Assembly: GCA_033065855.1 (NCBI GenBank)
Contig: JAVXUO010001037.1
Location: 804,501 to 868,500, forward strand
Reading direction: 5' to 3'
DNA length: 64,000 nt
Source of the DNA: Escallonia rubra
Taxonomy: Eukaryota > Streptophyta > Magnoliopsida > Escalloniales > Escalloniaceae
Position 1 is the first letter of the stretch; each line of letters starts with the position of its first letter. The translations under genes and the position numbers were made by a program. Under the pieces are notes generated by a model, which did not search any database, was not told the origin of the DNA, and saw only the letters and a list, made by a program, of their open reading frames with translations. Below are positions 11,936-23,507 of this stretch, piece after piece.

Positions 11936-13500
11936 GCGGGGATAGGCGAATCCTCCGGGACACTATCTCTGTCAGGGGGCTTTTCAACTCCCCTTCCGCT
12001 AGGTAGACGGCTCATCTGGGATGCTACCTCGGCCAGTCGGGTAGACGGCTCCTCCGGGATGCTACCTTAACACGCTCCAAGTGCTTTAGCACAAGGCATC
12101 ACCCGCGGGGATAGGCGACTCCTCCAGGACACTATCTTCCCCAAGGAGTTTTTCAACTCCCCTTCCGCCAGGTAGACGGCTCCTTCGGGATACTACCTCA
12201 GCCCGTCGGATAGACGACTCCTCCGAGATGCTACATTGACGCGCTCCGAGTGCTCTGGTACAAGGACTCACCAGTGGGGATAGGCGACTCCTCCGGGACA
12301 CTATTTCTGCCAGGGAGCTTTTCAACTCCCCTTCTGCCAGGTAGATGGCTCCTCTGGGATGCTACATCGGCCCGCATACTTGAAATGCACAATTAAGACA
12401 GTATTTTTTAGTTTTATCATTACAAAATTGCTTTCTTATCCGAAAAGATAAGACAGGACTGTAACGAAAAGGATTCTTTTCAATTGGTATTTTTGCTTAT
12501 GTCCTATTTTATCACGGCTCCTCCAAGATGCTACCTTGACGCGCTCCGAGTGCTCCGGCACAAGGACTCACCCGCAGGGATAGGCGACTCCTCCGGGACA
12601 CTATCTCCGCCAGGGAGCTTTTCAACTCCCTTTTCGCCAGGTAGACGGCTCCTCCAGGATGCTACCTCGGCCCGTCAGGTAGACGGCTCATCCGGGATGC
12701 TACCTTGACGCGCTCCGAGTGCTCCGGCACAAGGACTCACCCGCGGGGATAGGCGACTCCTCCGGGACACTATCTCTGCCAGGGAGCTTTTCAACTCCCC
12801 TTCCGCTAGGTAAACGGCTCCTCCAGGATGCTACCTTGACGCGCTCCGAGTGCTCCGGCACAAGGACTCACCCGCGGGGATAGGCGACTCCTCCGGGACA
12901 CTATCTTCGCCAGGGAGCTTTTCAACTCCCCTTCCGCCAGGTAGACGGCTCCTCCGGGATGCTACCTCGGCCCACATACTTGAAATGCACAATTAAGACA
13001 GTATTTTTTAGTTTTATCATTACAAAATTTCTTTCTTATCCGAAAAGATAAGACAGGACTGTAACGAAAAGGATTCTTTTCAATTTGTATTTTTGCTTAT
13101 CTCCTATTTTATCAGGTAGACGGCTCCTCCGGGATGCTACCTTGACGCGCTCCGAGTGCTCCGGCACAAGGACTCACCCGCAGGGATAGGCGACTCCTCC
13201 GGGGCACTATCTCCGTGAGGGAGCTTTTCAACTCCCCTTCCGCCAGGTAGACGGCTCCTCCGGGATGCTACCTTGACGCACTCCGAGTGCTCCGGCACAA
13301 GGACTCACCCGCGGGGATAGGTGACTCATCCGGGACACTATCTCCGCCAGGGAGCTCTAAGTGCTCCGGCACGAAGACTCCCCTTCTGCCAGGTAGACGG
13401 CTCCTCCGGGATGCTACCTTGGCCGGCCAGGTAGACGGCTCCTCCGGGATGCTACCTCGGCCTACGGAATACGCGATTCCTCCGGGACACTACCTCTGCC
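11936..13500. repeat. GC-rich tandem repeats in the solo LTR, with a 600-bp superunit
   Basis: About eight copies of a block with GATAGGCGACTCCTCCGGG followed by ACACTATC occur at about 11941, 12109, 12279, 12578, 12746, 12877, 13183 and 13317. They alternate with GGTAGACGGCTCCTCCGGGA. A 140-bp AT-rich spacer starting CATACTTGAAATGCAC occurs twice, at about 12376-12515 and 12976-13113, exactly 600 bases apart. A segment of at least 600 bp was therefore duplicated after the spacer entered. Confidence 0.88.
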
Positions 13501-13901
13501 AGGGTGTCTGCGTGACTGGCTTACGTGCTCCGGCACTGGGGGATTCATCAGCACCCCCTATGACCCCCGGGTCACTCCGAGACGGGAGCATGTCTCCGGA
13601 GGGCATCGCGCCTAGTCCGCCTGGCAGTTGGGCGTCGGGTCTTACCTACCACTGCCAAGCATGTGGGGCTTTGCAAGGGCTTGGATTTGTGGCTAGAACA
13701 AGGGGGTTCTCTGGCCACACCGACGCTGTGGGAACCAGTCTTTCCATACAGACAGAGTGACGTTGTGAGAAGCAGGCTGGTTGAATATGCGATCCGACAG
13801 TCCGTGGAACACCGACACCTGTGGACCCCCCCCCCCCCGGTAACGTGTCACTCCCGGGAGGTGCCACATGTCGGTTAATTAATGACATCATCATCGCAAC
13901 C

Positions 13902-13909
13902 TCTATAAG
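13902..13909 (+). promoter_or_regulatory. TATA-like box in the solo LTR
   Basis: TCTATAAG precedes a transcript-leader-like segment that aligns with the one after 5644 in the related LTR. Confidence 0.45.
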
Positions 13910-15764
13910 TAGGGGTCATGAGAATTCATTCAGACAGTTTTGGACATCTTCAGAACATTTTTACGTTCTCACTCTAGAATTCTAGAGAGAGAAACATACA
14001 GGACCCTGTCTCTGGACCTAAGCATCGGACTGTGACTGCCGTCGTATATTCATCCTACGCCATCGCCCTTGCAGGACTGCCACCCTCAGGCTCTGTCTGG
14101 GAAGCCCTTGGTCTCTACCCTTGTTGTGTCCCACATCAGTACATTTGGCATCTGACTCGGATTGCATTCCTTGTGGCACCTCCACGTCGACTGCGAACCC
14201 ACTTTCCTTGGCATCAACTCTTAACTTGCTATATATGTACTTTGACATTGACTATCTATTCCTTACTTGAGAATGTAATTTTAGGTGAATCAGTCATAAA
14301 AGATTCCTAATAAATCGATATATTGATTAAATAACAAAGCAACTTTAGACTTGTGTGCTGCAATATTTGGTTTAATATTTAAGTTCTTTACGATTCTTTT
14401 CTAACTTAGATTTTTTTTTTAAGGCACTAACAATAAAGTTGACTCCGAATAAGCTAATATGATGACATGGCAAAGTGGTAAAAGATTGTGAAGTTACAAT
14501 GTCTTGTATTTGTGTAGCTTTTTGCATTTTTTTTTTAGGGTTTGTAATTTTTTTTGTGAAAGTTTGAGTCAATATAGTTCCGATTATAGCTTGTAATGCA
14601 ATGAATAATTTTATGCAGTTGAAGGCTCGTGGATCCCATTTTTTCCTCTCTCAGTCTATTTCTTAGATATCACGCCCAACGGTCTTGGACTGCTACTAAA
14701 AAATTCCGCCTAAAAAATGTACAAACCAAGAGATGTTTTCTACCGGTTCAAATGCTGATCGTACAAGCCGATATTGGCTTATACAGGTGCATGCCGAATA
14801 ACACCATTAGGTAAATAGTCTCGGGGAACCATCTTTGTCGGTATCTTAAAATGCCGTGTTTTGGATACTTTATGGCTTTTTTTTTTTTGTTGGTTAGATA
14901 TCAAAAATCTTAAAGATGAATTACATGAGATAATGGACAATGAGGTAACATAATTAAATGATGAATTACATGGGATAAAGTCGATTTATACATCCTAAAT
15001 GAGGGAAATTCATGATTACTACGAAATCAATTTATGATGCATTCTAATAAGTTTCCTTATTAAAAAATTTTGATGCTTTTCTTCCACAAAAGATACTTTC
15101 AAGATCAAAAAGTGATTGAAATTAGATATCAACAGTTAATTATATATTGGTTCTTACATATTGTCACATTACTTTTTTCCTTGTTCTCCGAGTGCTTAGT
15201 TAATATTAAGAAGGCAATACTATCTTATTGACAAATCCATAAGTTAATGAAAGTGTAAGCTGAAAAAGAAAGGAATAAGATCGGTAATTGATGCATTCTA
15301 ATAAGTTCCCTCGTTCAAATATTTTAATATTTTTCTTTCTCTGAATAAAATTCTTTGGATATTACAAAGTGGTTGAAATTCGACATCAACACTTGATTAT
15401 ATATTAGTTCTTACAGATTTTCAAATTATGTTTTCCATTTTTCTCGGGGTACACAATTTATATTGAAAAGATGACTCATTTAGAGATGACCGTAGTTTAA
15501 ACGAATGTAAAAGCTTAAAGAGGAAGTAGAACATTTTTTTTAAGTTAAGGAGTGACTATAATGTATTTACTTGATTATATATCGGTTGTGATTAAGAATT
15601 TCAAACCATTTTTTCCTATTTTGTCAGGGAATACAATTATTAAGAAGATCACTAATGAATCTCAATCAGTAACAAGAATTATATGCGTACCAATATGCAA
15701 TCAACTACTTACTTTTCTTCCAAAAGTACAACTACTTCCTAAATTTAAGCACTTGATCCCCCAA

Positions 15765-15772
15765 TATAAATA
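15765..15772 (+). promoter_or_regulatory. Putative TATA box of the DEFL gene
   Basis: TATAAATA lies 41 bases before the ATG at 15806 and 29 bases before the ATG at 15794. A transcript starting about 30 bases downstream would favour the ATG at 15806. Confidence 0.45.
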
Positions 15773-15805
15773 ACACCATAGCTATAGATTAATATGATAA
15801 AGGAG

Positions 15806-16603
15806 ATGGCCAAACAAAGAATCGCAACTTTGTTTCTGCTCGGGGTCCTCATCTTCTACATAGGTTTGCTTTGCTTTTTTTCTCTATCGTCAGCCTAACA
15901 TAGGGAATGGAACTTAAAAGTTGGTTTGAAATAAGTATGCATTGCATGGTATATTAACGCAACTGATCTTTCTTATTAGCATTCGGTTTCACTTTCTAGT
16001 CACTCTCTCTTGTCATGCTTGTTATTGCTAATATATGTTGTTCACTTCGTGGAATATTCCTTCATTTTTTTAATAGTACAATTGGCGTACAAATTAACTA
16101 ATAGTATGTGCAAGTCTCGCACTTTTTAAATATTATCTTCTTAGAGCTCGTACAATGAAAATAGTGAAACTTAACTAACACAAAAAGAAAGTAAGATCGC
16201 CTATGATGAGAAGTTGCTGCTTAAAGCGGAATACCTCAAGCAACTTTGCCAAACAAATTATTCGTTTATTGTCTTACGCTTGTTATGCATTTTTTCTTTA
16301 TTTTGGCACTACAATTTTACATTGAGATAGTAACGAGTAGGTGACCCAGTATTCTAATTCTAGTGCTTATATATTCTTCATCTTTCCAATTGTATTTTTG
16401 TATTTTTGTATTTTTCAGGTCACGAGGAGTTAGTTGCTGAGGGGTTAAAATGTTGTTTTGATAATCACATAGGGAGTTGTGTTCCAGGGACATCAGATGA
16501 TAGTAGGTGCAATCAACTCTGTCAAGTAAACTGTGAGAAGGGAGGCCGCTGCAAAGAGTTTCATCATGGGCCCCCCAATCACTATTGTCATTGTCTATGT
16601 TGA
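15806..16603 (+). CDS. Defensin-like (DEFL) secreted cysteine-rich peptide, two exons
   Basis: Exon 1 is 15806-15863 and exon 2 is 16419-16603, with intron GT at 15864 and AG ending at 16418 (80-aa precursor). Exon 1 encodes a hydrophobic signal peptide (MAKQRIATLFLLGVLIFYIG). Exon 2 encodes the mature peptide with ten cysteines spaced CC-x7-C-x9-C-x3-C-x3-C-x5-C-x11-C-x-C-x-C. The C-x3-C and C-x-C pairs fit a cysteine-stabilised alpha-beta fold with one extra disulfide. An intron right after the signal peptide is typical of plant DEFL genes. The peptide is presumably secreted; whether it is antimicrobial or a signalling (for example reproductive) peptide cannot be told. An upstream in-frame ATG at 15794 would add four residues. 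A broken paralogue lies at 32473-32657. Confidence 0.85.
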
Positions 16604-16985
16604 TCATCCCATCCCATTGTTTCCCCTATTCTTCATTCTTGTCGGTGATGATAAATGGTTATGAGTTTTAATTAACATATCTCTCTTCATCCCTTTAATT
16701 TCCTTTCTTTTTTACCGGCTTTTATAGAGTGACTGAACAAGTAAACAAGTGCACTCTATTGTCGCTAAAAACGCACAAGGATGTTGATATTTTTTACTTC
16801 TAACGCACAAGGATGTTGATATTGTATGCAAACAAGAGAGCGTCTTCACTCGGTCTCTAGTAATCTTTGTCACAAGTCTAGATTCTAGTAACCAAAAAAG
16901 GAGAGAGAATTTCATTTCTATCTTATGTTTTTTTAACAAATATTAGAGTCAGATCTAGCATGGCTCATAGTGAAATTTTTTTCTT

Positions 16986-17324
16986 GGTTCAATGGTCATG
17001 TGGTATCATTGGCGTGGCTCACGCCACCGTGCTAGTCAAATACAAACTTTCCACCACCACTTAGGTGATTCTCGCAGTAAAAAATAACTCACCCATCAGA
17101 GTTGCAACCAAATTTTTTTCCATTTATAATAAGGAGCAATTGGGTTATATCCCTTTGAAAGGAGACATTCGCTAAGGAGATTCTTCATGTCCCTATTTAT
17201 TTGTAGTACTACTTTGTTGAGTTGAACATTGGTGTAGGATGCAAGGATTAGTGTCAAGAAAGAACGCTCCGCAACTCAAAAAGAGATAGGAAATATTACA
17301 CGGAATAAAACAAGAAAAGAAAGA
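16986..17324. other. Intergenic spacer between duplication units
   Basis: I see no ORF or repeat family that I can support here. Confidence 0.4.
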
Positions 17325-18787
17325 CAAATGAGTAAGCTCTCAAGGGTGTAGTAGGTGTTGTGTCGCAAAAATTACTTGCATAGAGTAAGACATTTACGCG
17401 CGTGCGGGGTTCGACATTGACTATCTATCCCCTGTTTGATATTCTAATTTTTGGTAAACATGGTCATAAATGATTCCTAATAAGTCAATATATTGATTAG
17501 GTAACAAAGTGACTTTAGACCTGTACGCTGTAAAATTTGGTTTAATATTTAAGTTCTTTACAATTTTTTTATAACTTAGAATTTTTGTAAGGCCAGTAGC
17601 TGTCAAGTTGACTCCTAATAAGCTAATATGATGATATGGTAAAGTGGTAAGAGATTGTGAAGTTAAAATGTGTTACATTTGTTTTGGTTTTGCATTTATA
17701 AGAGTTTATAATTTTCTCTGAAAGTTTGAGTCGATATAGTTTCGATCAATTTAATAGGTTGGTCTGAATAGCTAAATGAAAAAATATTTTTAGTATTTTA
17801 AAGTGTTTTCTTAAAATTACCAAACGTGTTATCTAACGGAGTCAGATCCAAAAAGAACAATCAATGTAAGAAACAACGATATCTTTGTTGCACCATGTTT
17901 TGTCTGTATATATTTGTACGAAAAATATAAAATACATGTTAACAATAGCATATAATGCAAGGGACAATTTTTTTGCAGTTGAAGACTCGTTGATCCCATT
18001 TTTACCTCTCTATGTCTATTTTAGATATCATGTCCTGTTACGTACAAATTCTGACTCAAAATTGTACAAACCATAAGACCATGTATTCAGTCCTATTTTG
18101 TCTTTTGGTTTTCAATTCCTTTTTTTTTTTTTTTTTTTTTGTTAATAGTCTTAGTGAAACACCTTTGTCTATTAGTATCTTAAGATACCGTGTTTAGGAT
18201 ACTTTATGGGTATGGGTTCCTCTTTTTTTTTTTTTTTTGTTAGCCATCATAAATCTTTACGATACCTACCATAATGGACAATGAGGTAACATCATTCAAA
18301 GATGAATTACATGGGATAAATGCAGTTTATGCATCCTAAATGAGGGGAACTCGTAAGTACTAGGAAATTAATTTATGATGCATTCTAATAAGTTCCCTCG
18401 TTCAAAGAATTTGATGTTTTTCTTCCACTAAAGGAATTATTTTCTATATCAAAAAGCAATTGAAATTAGATATCAAAACTTGATCATATATTGCTTCTTA
18501 CATATTGTCAAATTATAGTTCCCCCTTTTTCTCTTGAGTTCATAATTCATGTTTAGAAGGCAATACCATCTTTGACAAGTACACACTTTGATTAATGTAG
18601 AAGCTAAAAGGGAAGGATAAATCGTGAATTGATGCATTCTAACTTAGTTCCCTCGCTCAAAACTTTTAATGTTTGTCTTCCTCTGAATGAAATTCTTCTG
18701 AAATTAAAGAGTGATTGGGATTCGATAACAACACTTTACAATGCATTGGTTCTTATAGATTTTCAAATTATGTTTTCCATTTTTTTA
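17325..18787. repeat. Segmental duplication unit B, left piece
   Basis: Aligns with 10960-11118 joined to 14235-15440, skipping the solo LTR at 11119-14216. It therefore represents a locus without that insertion, although the exact target bases are lost in a small indel. Homology stops after TTTTCCATTTTT at about 18786, where the transposon stack begins. Confidence 0.8.
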
Positions 18788-18789
18788 CG

Positions 18790-19510
18790 GGTAAAAGACT
18801 ATGGGCATGCGCAAAAGACTATGGTCAAACATTCCAGGACCTTGAAAAACCTAGGGAGAAAATTTATAGGATGTCAAAATTGTAAGGCATGTATTCTTGG
18901 CCATTTTACTGATTTGGTACTTCATGTGAAAATCATGTGGGCTTTCTGATAAAAGTGGTGTTTTCAGTTCAAGCATTTTTAGCCATTTTTTGTTGTTAAC
19001 AAAAATCAAACAATTATTGCGGAACCACAACTCATGTGGGTTTCTAAAATGGGTTGATCCTCTAACATGCCCTAGAGGTCAAGATTTTGGAAGAAAACTT
19101 TTGCTTAAAAATCATGAATATCATGCCAGAACTATGGATTAGATAAGGCAGTTAGCAAGCTAAGGATGGAGAATGACGGATTCACAAGAGAACTCGAGAA
19201 TTTGGAAAAAAATGCATGAGAAGTTGCAGAGGAGCTACAAACGGCTGCAAAACAATAACATGGGGTTGCTAGTAATAAAGCAAAATAAAAAATGGGATGA
19301 AATACTCATCACCTGTGTAGTTATTTTTTGTTGTTTCCAGATTGTTGTTAGGAGTAAAAAAAATAAAATTTGGCAGTTTGTTGTGTTTGACATGAGAATT
19401 TTTAGCATTGTTGTTAGGAATGAAATAAGTGGCCATTTATCCAGTTCCATGAGAATCTGTAGCAACTTGTTGAATGCAACTTATATGTTAAACTTTTATG
19501 TATGCTGATT
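18790..19510 (+). pseudogene. GRF-type zinc finger ORF remnant
   Basis: One frame reads SRTLKNLGRKFIGCQNCK and then a Cys about three residues on, which matches the GRF zinc finger pattern (NPGRxFxGC...C.FF.W.D). The first cysteine of the domain is replaced by Tyr. About 200 bases later, a degenerate heptad-like stretch (KLRMENDGFTRELENLEKNA) recalls the coiled tail of plant GRF proteins. Stops and frame changes show it is dead. It lies convergent to the MULE transposase at 26987-31145 and at the opposite end of the same inserted block. It may be a second gene of that MULE, as mudrA and mudrB are convergent in maize MuDR; this is inference. Confidence 0.5.
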
Positions 19511-20181
19511 GTAATTCAGTATTTTTGTTCTAAGAATTGTGATTGTCTCTGTGATTAAGTTTTTTTTCCATGAATTAAAAAAAATAGCTTAAGATGAAGT
19601 CATAAAGTAAGTTAAACAAACAAGGAAATGACAAAGTACTGTTTTCCATAACATGTTGCAAAAGACTGCTTGACATACATATAAGTTTTAATAATCAATG
19701 TCACAATGTCAAAGCATAATAATACAGTACGTAGCCCTAAGTTAAAGTTCAAAAAAGGCAACACAGTTGTAATATCCCGAACTTCGGGAGCCGATTAAAA
19801 TAACTATCTGGGCTCCGAGAAATAAACGGGTGATAACTTTGAGCAATGCTTTGGTGTTAGTAGTGTATCAAAGTTTAAAAAGATTTCGGGACAAAAATAT
19901 AATTTTTTGAAACTTTGGGGGCATAATTGTAAATTAATATTTTGGAGATGAAAAATAATAAAATGAGTGACAATGTATGTTCTAGTGACATTTAATTAAA
20001 TTAATAAATATTAAAAGAATCTTGGGGCAAAACTGCAAATTTTGAAATTTCTGGGGTCATTTTATAAATTTTGGAACTTGAGGGGCTATTTTGCAATTTT
20101 TAAAACCTTGCCTTATGTGTCAAATTTTCAGAAAGTCGGCGTGAGGAGATGCCACCTCTCACCATTTTGCCTGATGACTAA

Positions 20182-22115
20182 GAGTCTGTTTGGAACCCTG
20201 GATTTGATGGAATTTGGAATTGAAATTCGAATTTCACTTGTTTGGAACCATTAAAACTAGATTTGGAATGGAATTCTATGGGATTTCATTGGATTTGTTT
20301 TAACGTACTGAAATCCAACCAAAAGAGGTCGGATTTGATGGGATTTGTTTATCAAAAACTATCTAAAACTTGAATTTCCTCAATTACCCTCAAAGATTCT
20401 GCCGATATAACATTACCCCTCTTCCTGCAGGTCTCCTTCTTCACTTTTACCACCGTACACTGATGCCTCTGCCCTCGAAGACTCTGCCGATATAACGTTA
20501 CCTCTCTTCCTGGAGGTCTCCTTCTTAATTCTACCGCCATATTGATCTTTGTTACAAGATTGCATTTTTTTAAAATTTATTCTAAGCTTTTGAGATGTAT
20601 ATTGCGTAGGTATTGAAGGTATAAGAATTTTGTTGCTGAAATTTCATACGAATCTTGGATCATTGGAACGAATCAGGTCAGTATTTTGAATCTAATATAG
20701 CCTAAATTTAATTCTAGCATACTCATGTAGTATGGAGATATGCCTCCATACAATGGGTGACATGAACTTGGAGTAAGTAAACTACTGATGCATCGTATCA
20801 ATATGCTTCATCACTATAAGATCACTCCGATGGTAGTTTTTGACGGTAGGAACCTCTCTTGTAAGGCGGCGACAGAGTAAGAGTGGTGCAGGCATGTCAC
20901 TCTCTGAGCAAGAGTGGTGCAAGCATGTAGAATTGGCTAAGCACTCCAGATGTTTGATGAAATGCCTCACAAGCGGTAATTAATTCGAATTGCATCGTAA
21001 GTCCTAGGACAGTGTCTGGCGAATGAATCTCCTATAACCCACAATTCCTGCAAGTTTGCTTGCATGTAACCTTAATCGAGAGAAGGCACGAGTAGAAATA
21101 CTTCTCTTATAAAACCTGCGTTTACTTTTTAGGGAACCTAATCTTAATTAGATTAGAAAGTTGCTGATCTCATGATTATGAAGTTGGAGATATATTTGTC
21201 TGACTCATGGAGACTGCAGCTTTTATTGGCTGGCTCTTTCGCATTCAGATACTGGTATCCTTCCTAAGAGACTCCTTGAAGGCATTGAAACTGTTTTGAT
21301 TTCCTTGGGATAGTCCTGACAGGTAGCTAGCTACTGCACAATGAAGATCTTGTACTAGCATTCTAGGTGATTAGAATGGAGTAGCCATGAGAATGTATAT
21401 ATTGATTGCTCATGGACTTGCCTTAAAGCTTAGGCCTGCTAGTGCATGAATATCTGAAAACACAGGCCTGTTAATGGGGAAAGCACCCTCAATGGTTGGA
21501 ACTGGCACCCTTTGAACAGTATCTTCACACTAGGTCCAACTAAACTTTTTGGAGGATCAATTTATTCTGATAAGTCAGGATATTTTATGGAGTTTGGAGT
21601 AATTCCATGGAAGCCTTTAGGCAAAGTTTTCATTAAAGAAATTCCTTAATAGTTTGCTGGCATGTGGGTAGGAATAAATTGCACAAGGTGATAAATTAAG
21701 ATAAGTGAGCTCTAAAATTTAGGATGTTTGAATAAGGGCATGGGTTAATGTCGTGTCATCTACTATTTTTATGACAGTTACTATAATCTAAGTATTGTTT
21801 TTATATTATGATTGTTTTTGGTATTGAATTTATCATCCTTAATAGTTTTTTGAATATACTTTTATTTGACCTAAGATCATACTAAAAATTAATTGTAACG
21901 TTTGTTTCTTAAGTCAGAAGTCTTAAAAGGACATAATTGTCCAAATGACAATTCTCTTTCCAAACTTTAGTCATTCCAAACAAAGGATAAGAATTCTCTG
22001 GATTTGAATTCCAATTTATTCCAAACAGAAAAATTGGAATTCAATTCAATTCTAATTAACTTTCTAATTCCTTTTTGAATTCCAATTCCAAAAGAATTTG
22101 GTTCCAAACGGACCC
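20182..22115. mobile_element. Harbinger/Tourist-like non-autonomous element, TSD TAA
   Basis: The left end is GAGTCTGTTTGGAACC and the reverse complement of the right end is GGGTCCGTTTGGAACC (14 of 16 identical). TAA flanks it at 20179-20181 and 22116-22118. The 3-bp TAA duplication and GxGTCxGTTTGG ends fit PIF/Harbinger. The subterminal 100-200 bases on both sides are rich in GGAATTC/GGATTTG-type motifs. At 1934 bp no transposase is visible. A short internal direct repeat (GACTCTGCCGATATAAC) occurs at about 20396 and 20478. It is nested in the solo LTR at 19768-26266. Confidence 0.8.
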
Positions 22116-23507
22116 TAATGGAATTCAATATTAAACAAATGGATGGATAATTAAAGAGAAGAAAAGCAAAAGAAAAGAGAGGAAATTCGGGGAGGAAAAC
22201 ATAAATAAAGAAACTTGTGAACAGTAACCGAGAAAGAAGAAAACAGCCATGGAAAACAGAGAGAAGAGAGAGCTTCGGGGGAAGAAGGAAATAGAGAAAG
22301 AAGAGAAGAGAGAAATTCGGGCAAGGGGAGAAAGGAAAGAGGAAAAAGGGATTGAGAAAAACTTCCAAGGCTAAAAATTTCACCTATGATGTTAATTTCA
22401 GTGTGTGTTTTGAAGATTTAGTGCGTGTTCTTCGGGTTTGGGGATTTGATTCGAATGGTGTGTGTTTAATTGTGTGTAATTGATGTATATAAATTGGGTT
22501 AGGGCATGAACAATGGGATTATAATGAGTTTAATTGGTTTAAGATAAGTTATTGAAAGAATCCATGCGTGATTGTGGGATGAATATACCCAGGTATGCAG
22601 CTGATTGAATAAGGAAGAAGACATGTGTGTGTTCTGAAGGTGTAATAGTGTGTGTTCGAATTTGAACAGTAGATGTTTTCGTCGCTAAAAAATGAAAACT
22701 TAATTAACAGTTTCTAATCCGAATTTTTAGAAATAGTTAGGGTCATATTTAGCCAAAGTACAAAAAATAGACCCTGATTATTTTTAAGAGACCTACATCG
22801 TGGAAATATTTTGGATTTAAACGATGCGGGAATCTTGAAACTTTACAGTAAAATTTACAATATCAAACTAGCGTGGTTTCGCACGAAAATTTTATGAGAA
22901 CCCTAGAATACTGAGAAGTTTTACTTCCCAAAATTTTGGGTCATCCCGAAGTCATTAACTATTTTTGGCCGAAAATGTTTTTAAGCGCTCGGTTCGGAGA
23001 CCGGTTCAGAATTTTTGGGTGAAAATTTTCTAAAATACTTTTTAAGCCATAAATGATATCAGGATGCTTAAAATAGCATTTTAAGATATTTTGAGATTTT
23101 TTCGATGCCGGAAACCCCCAGGGGCATTTTGGTAATTTGCCACCCCGAAGGGGTATTTTGAGAATTTGACCTAAGAAAGGTATTTTTGCATAAATTCACA
23201 TATGGGAAGCTTATTTTAGTGATTCTACTTATGGGAAGGCTGTTTCGGTGATTTAAGTCTGAGAGGGGCTTTTTGGTAATTTTACACCTCAGGGGCATTT
23301 TGGTAATTTTACATACGCGGTGAGACAGGTTCATTTTGGGAGCATGTGTGAGTCCGTATTAAGTTATAATATTTTTTTGTAGACTATGTTCTGATGATTT
23401 GATAATCTCGTTTACGTTAAAGCTAAAGACTTTCCGGTTAGGAAATTAGCTGCGGATCCAGGTAAGGGATTCTATCTGAACCCTGGATAAGGACTTTTGT
23501 CCGAACC

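Larger units (their letters stand above)
11119..14216 (+). mobile_element. Solo LTR of the same gypsy family, TSD ACTCT
   Basis: Starts TGTTCCCAACC, ends GGCATCA, and is flanked by the perfect 5-bp direct repeat ACTCT at 11114-11118 and 14217-14221. No internal coding region is present, so this is a solo LTR left by recombination (3098 bp). Its ends and several internal blocks are homologous to the LTR at 4404-5988. It is almost twice as long because of tandem expansions between about 11930 and 13500. The homologous locus at 17325-17412 lacks it. Confidence 0.88.
14222..16985. repeat. Segmental duplication unit A (DEFL locus, intact copy)
   Basis: 14235-15440 aligns with 17412-18787. For example, TTTGGTTTAATATTTAAGTT and AGCTAATATGATGA occur in both. 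15870-16985 aligns with 31895-33040. Together with 10960-11118 this makes one long unit whose counterpart (unit B) is now in two pieces, separated by the transposon stack at about 18790-31890. Unit A carries the solo LTR; unit B does not. Confidence 0.8.
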
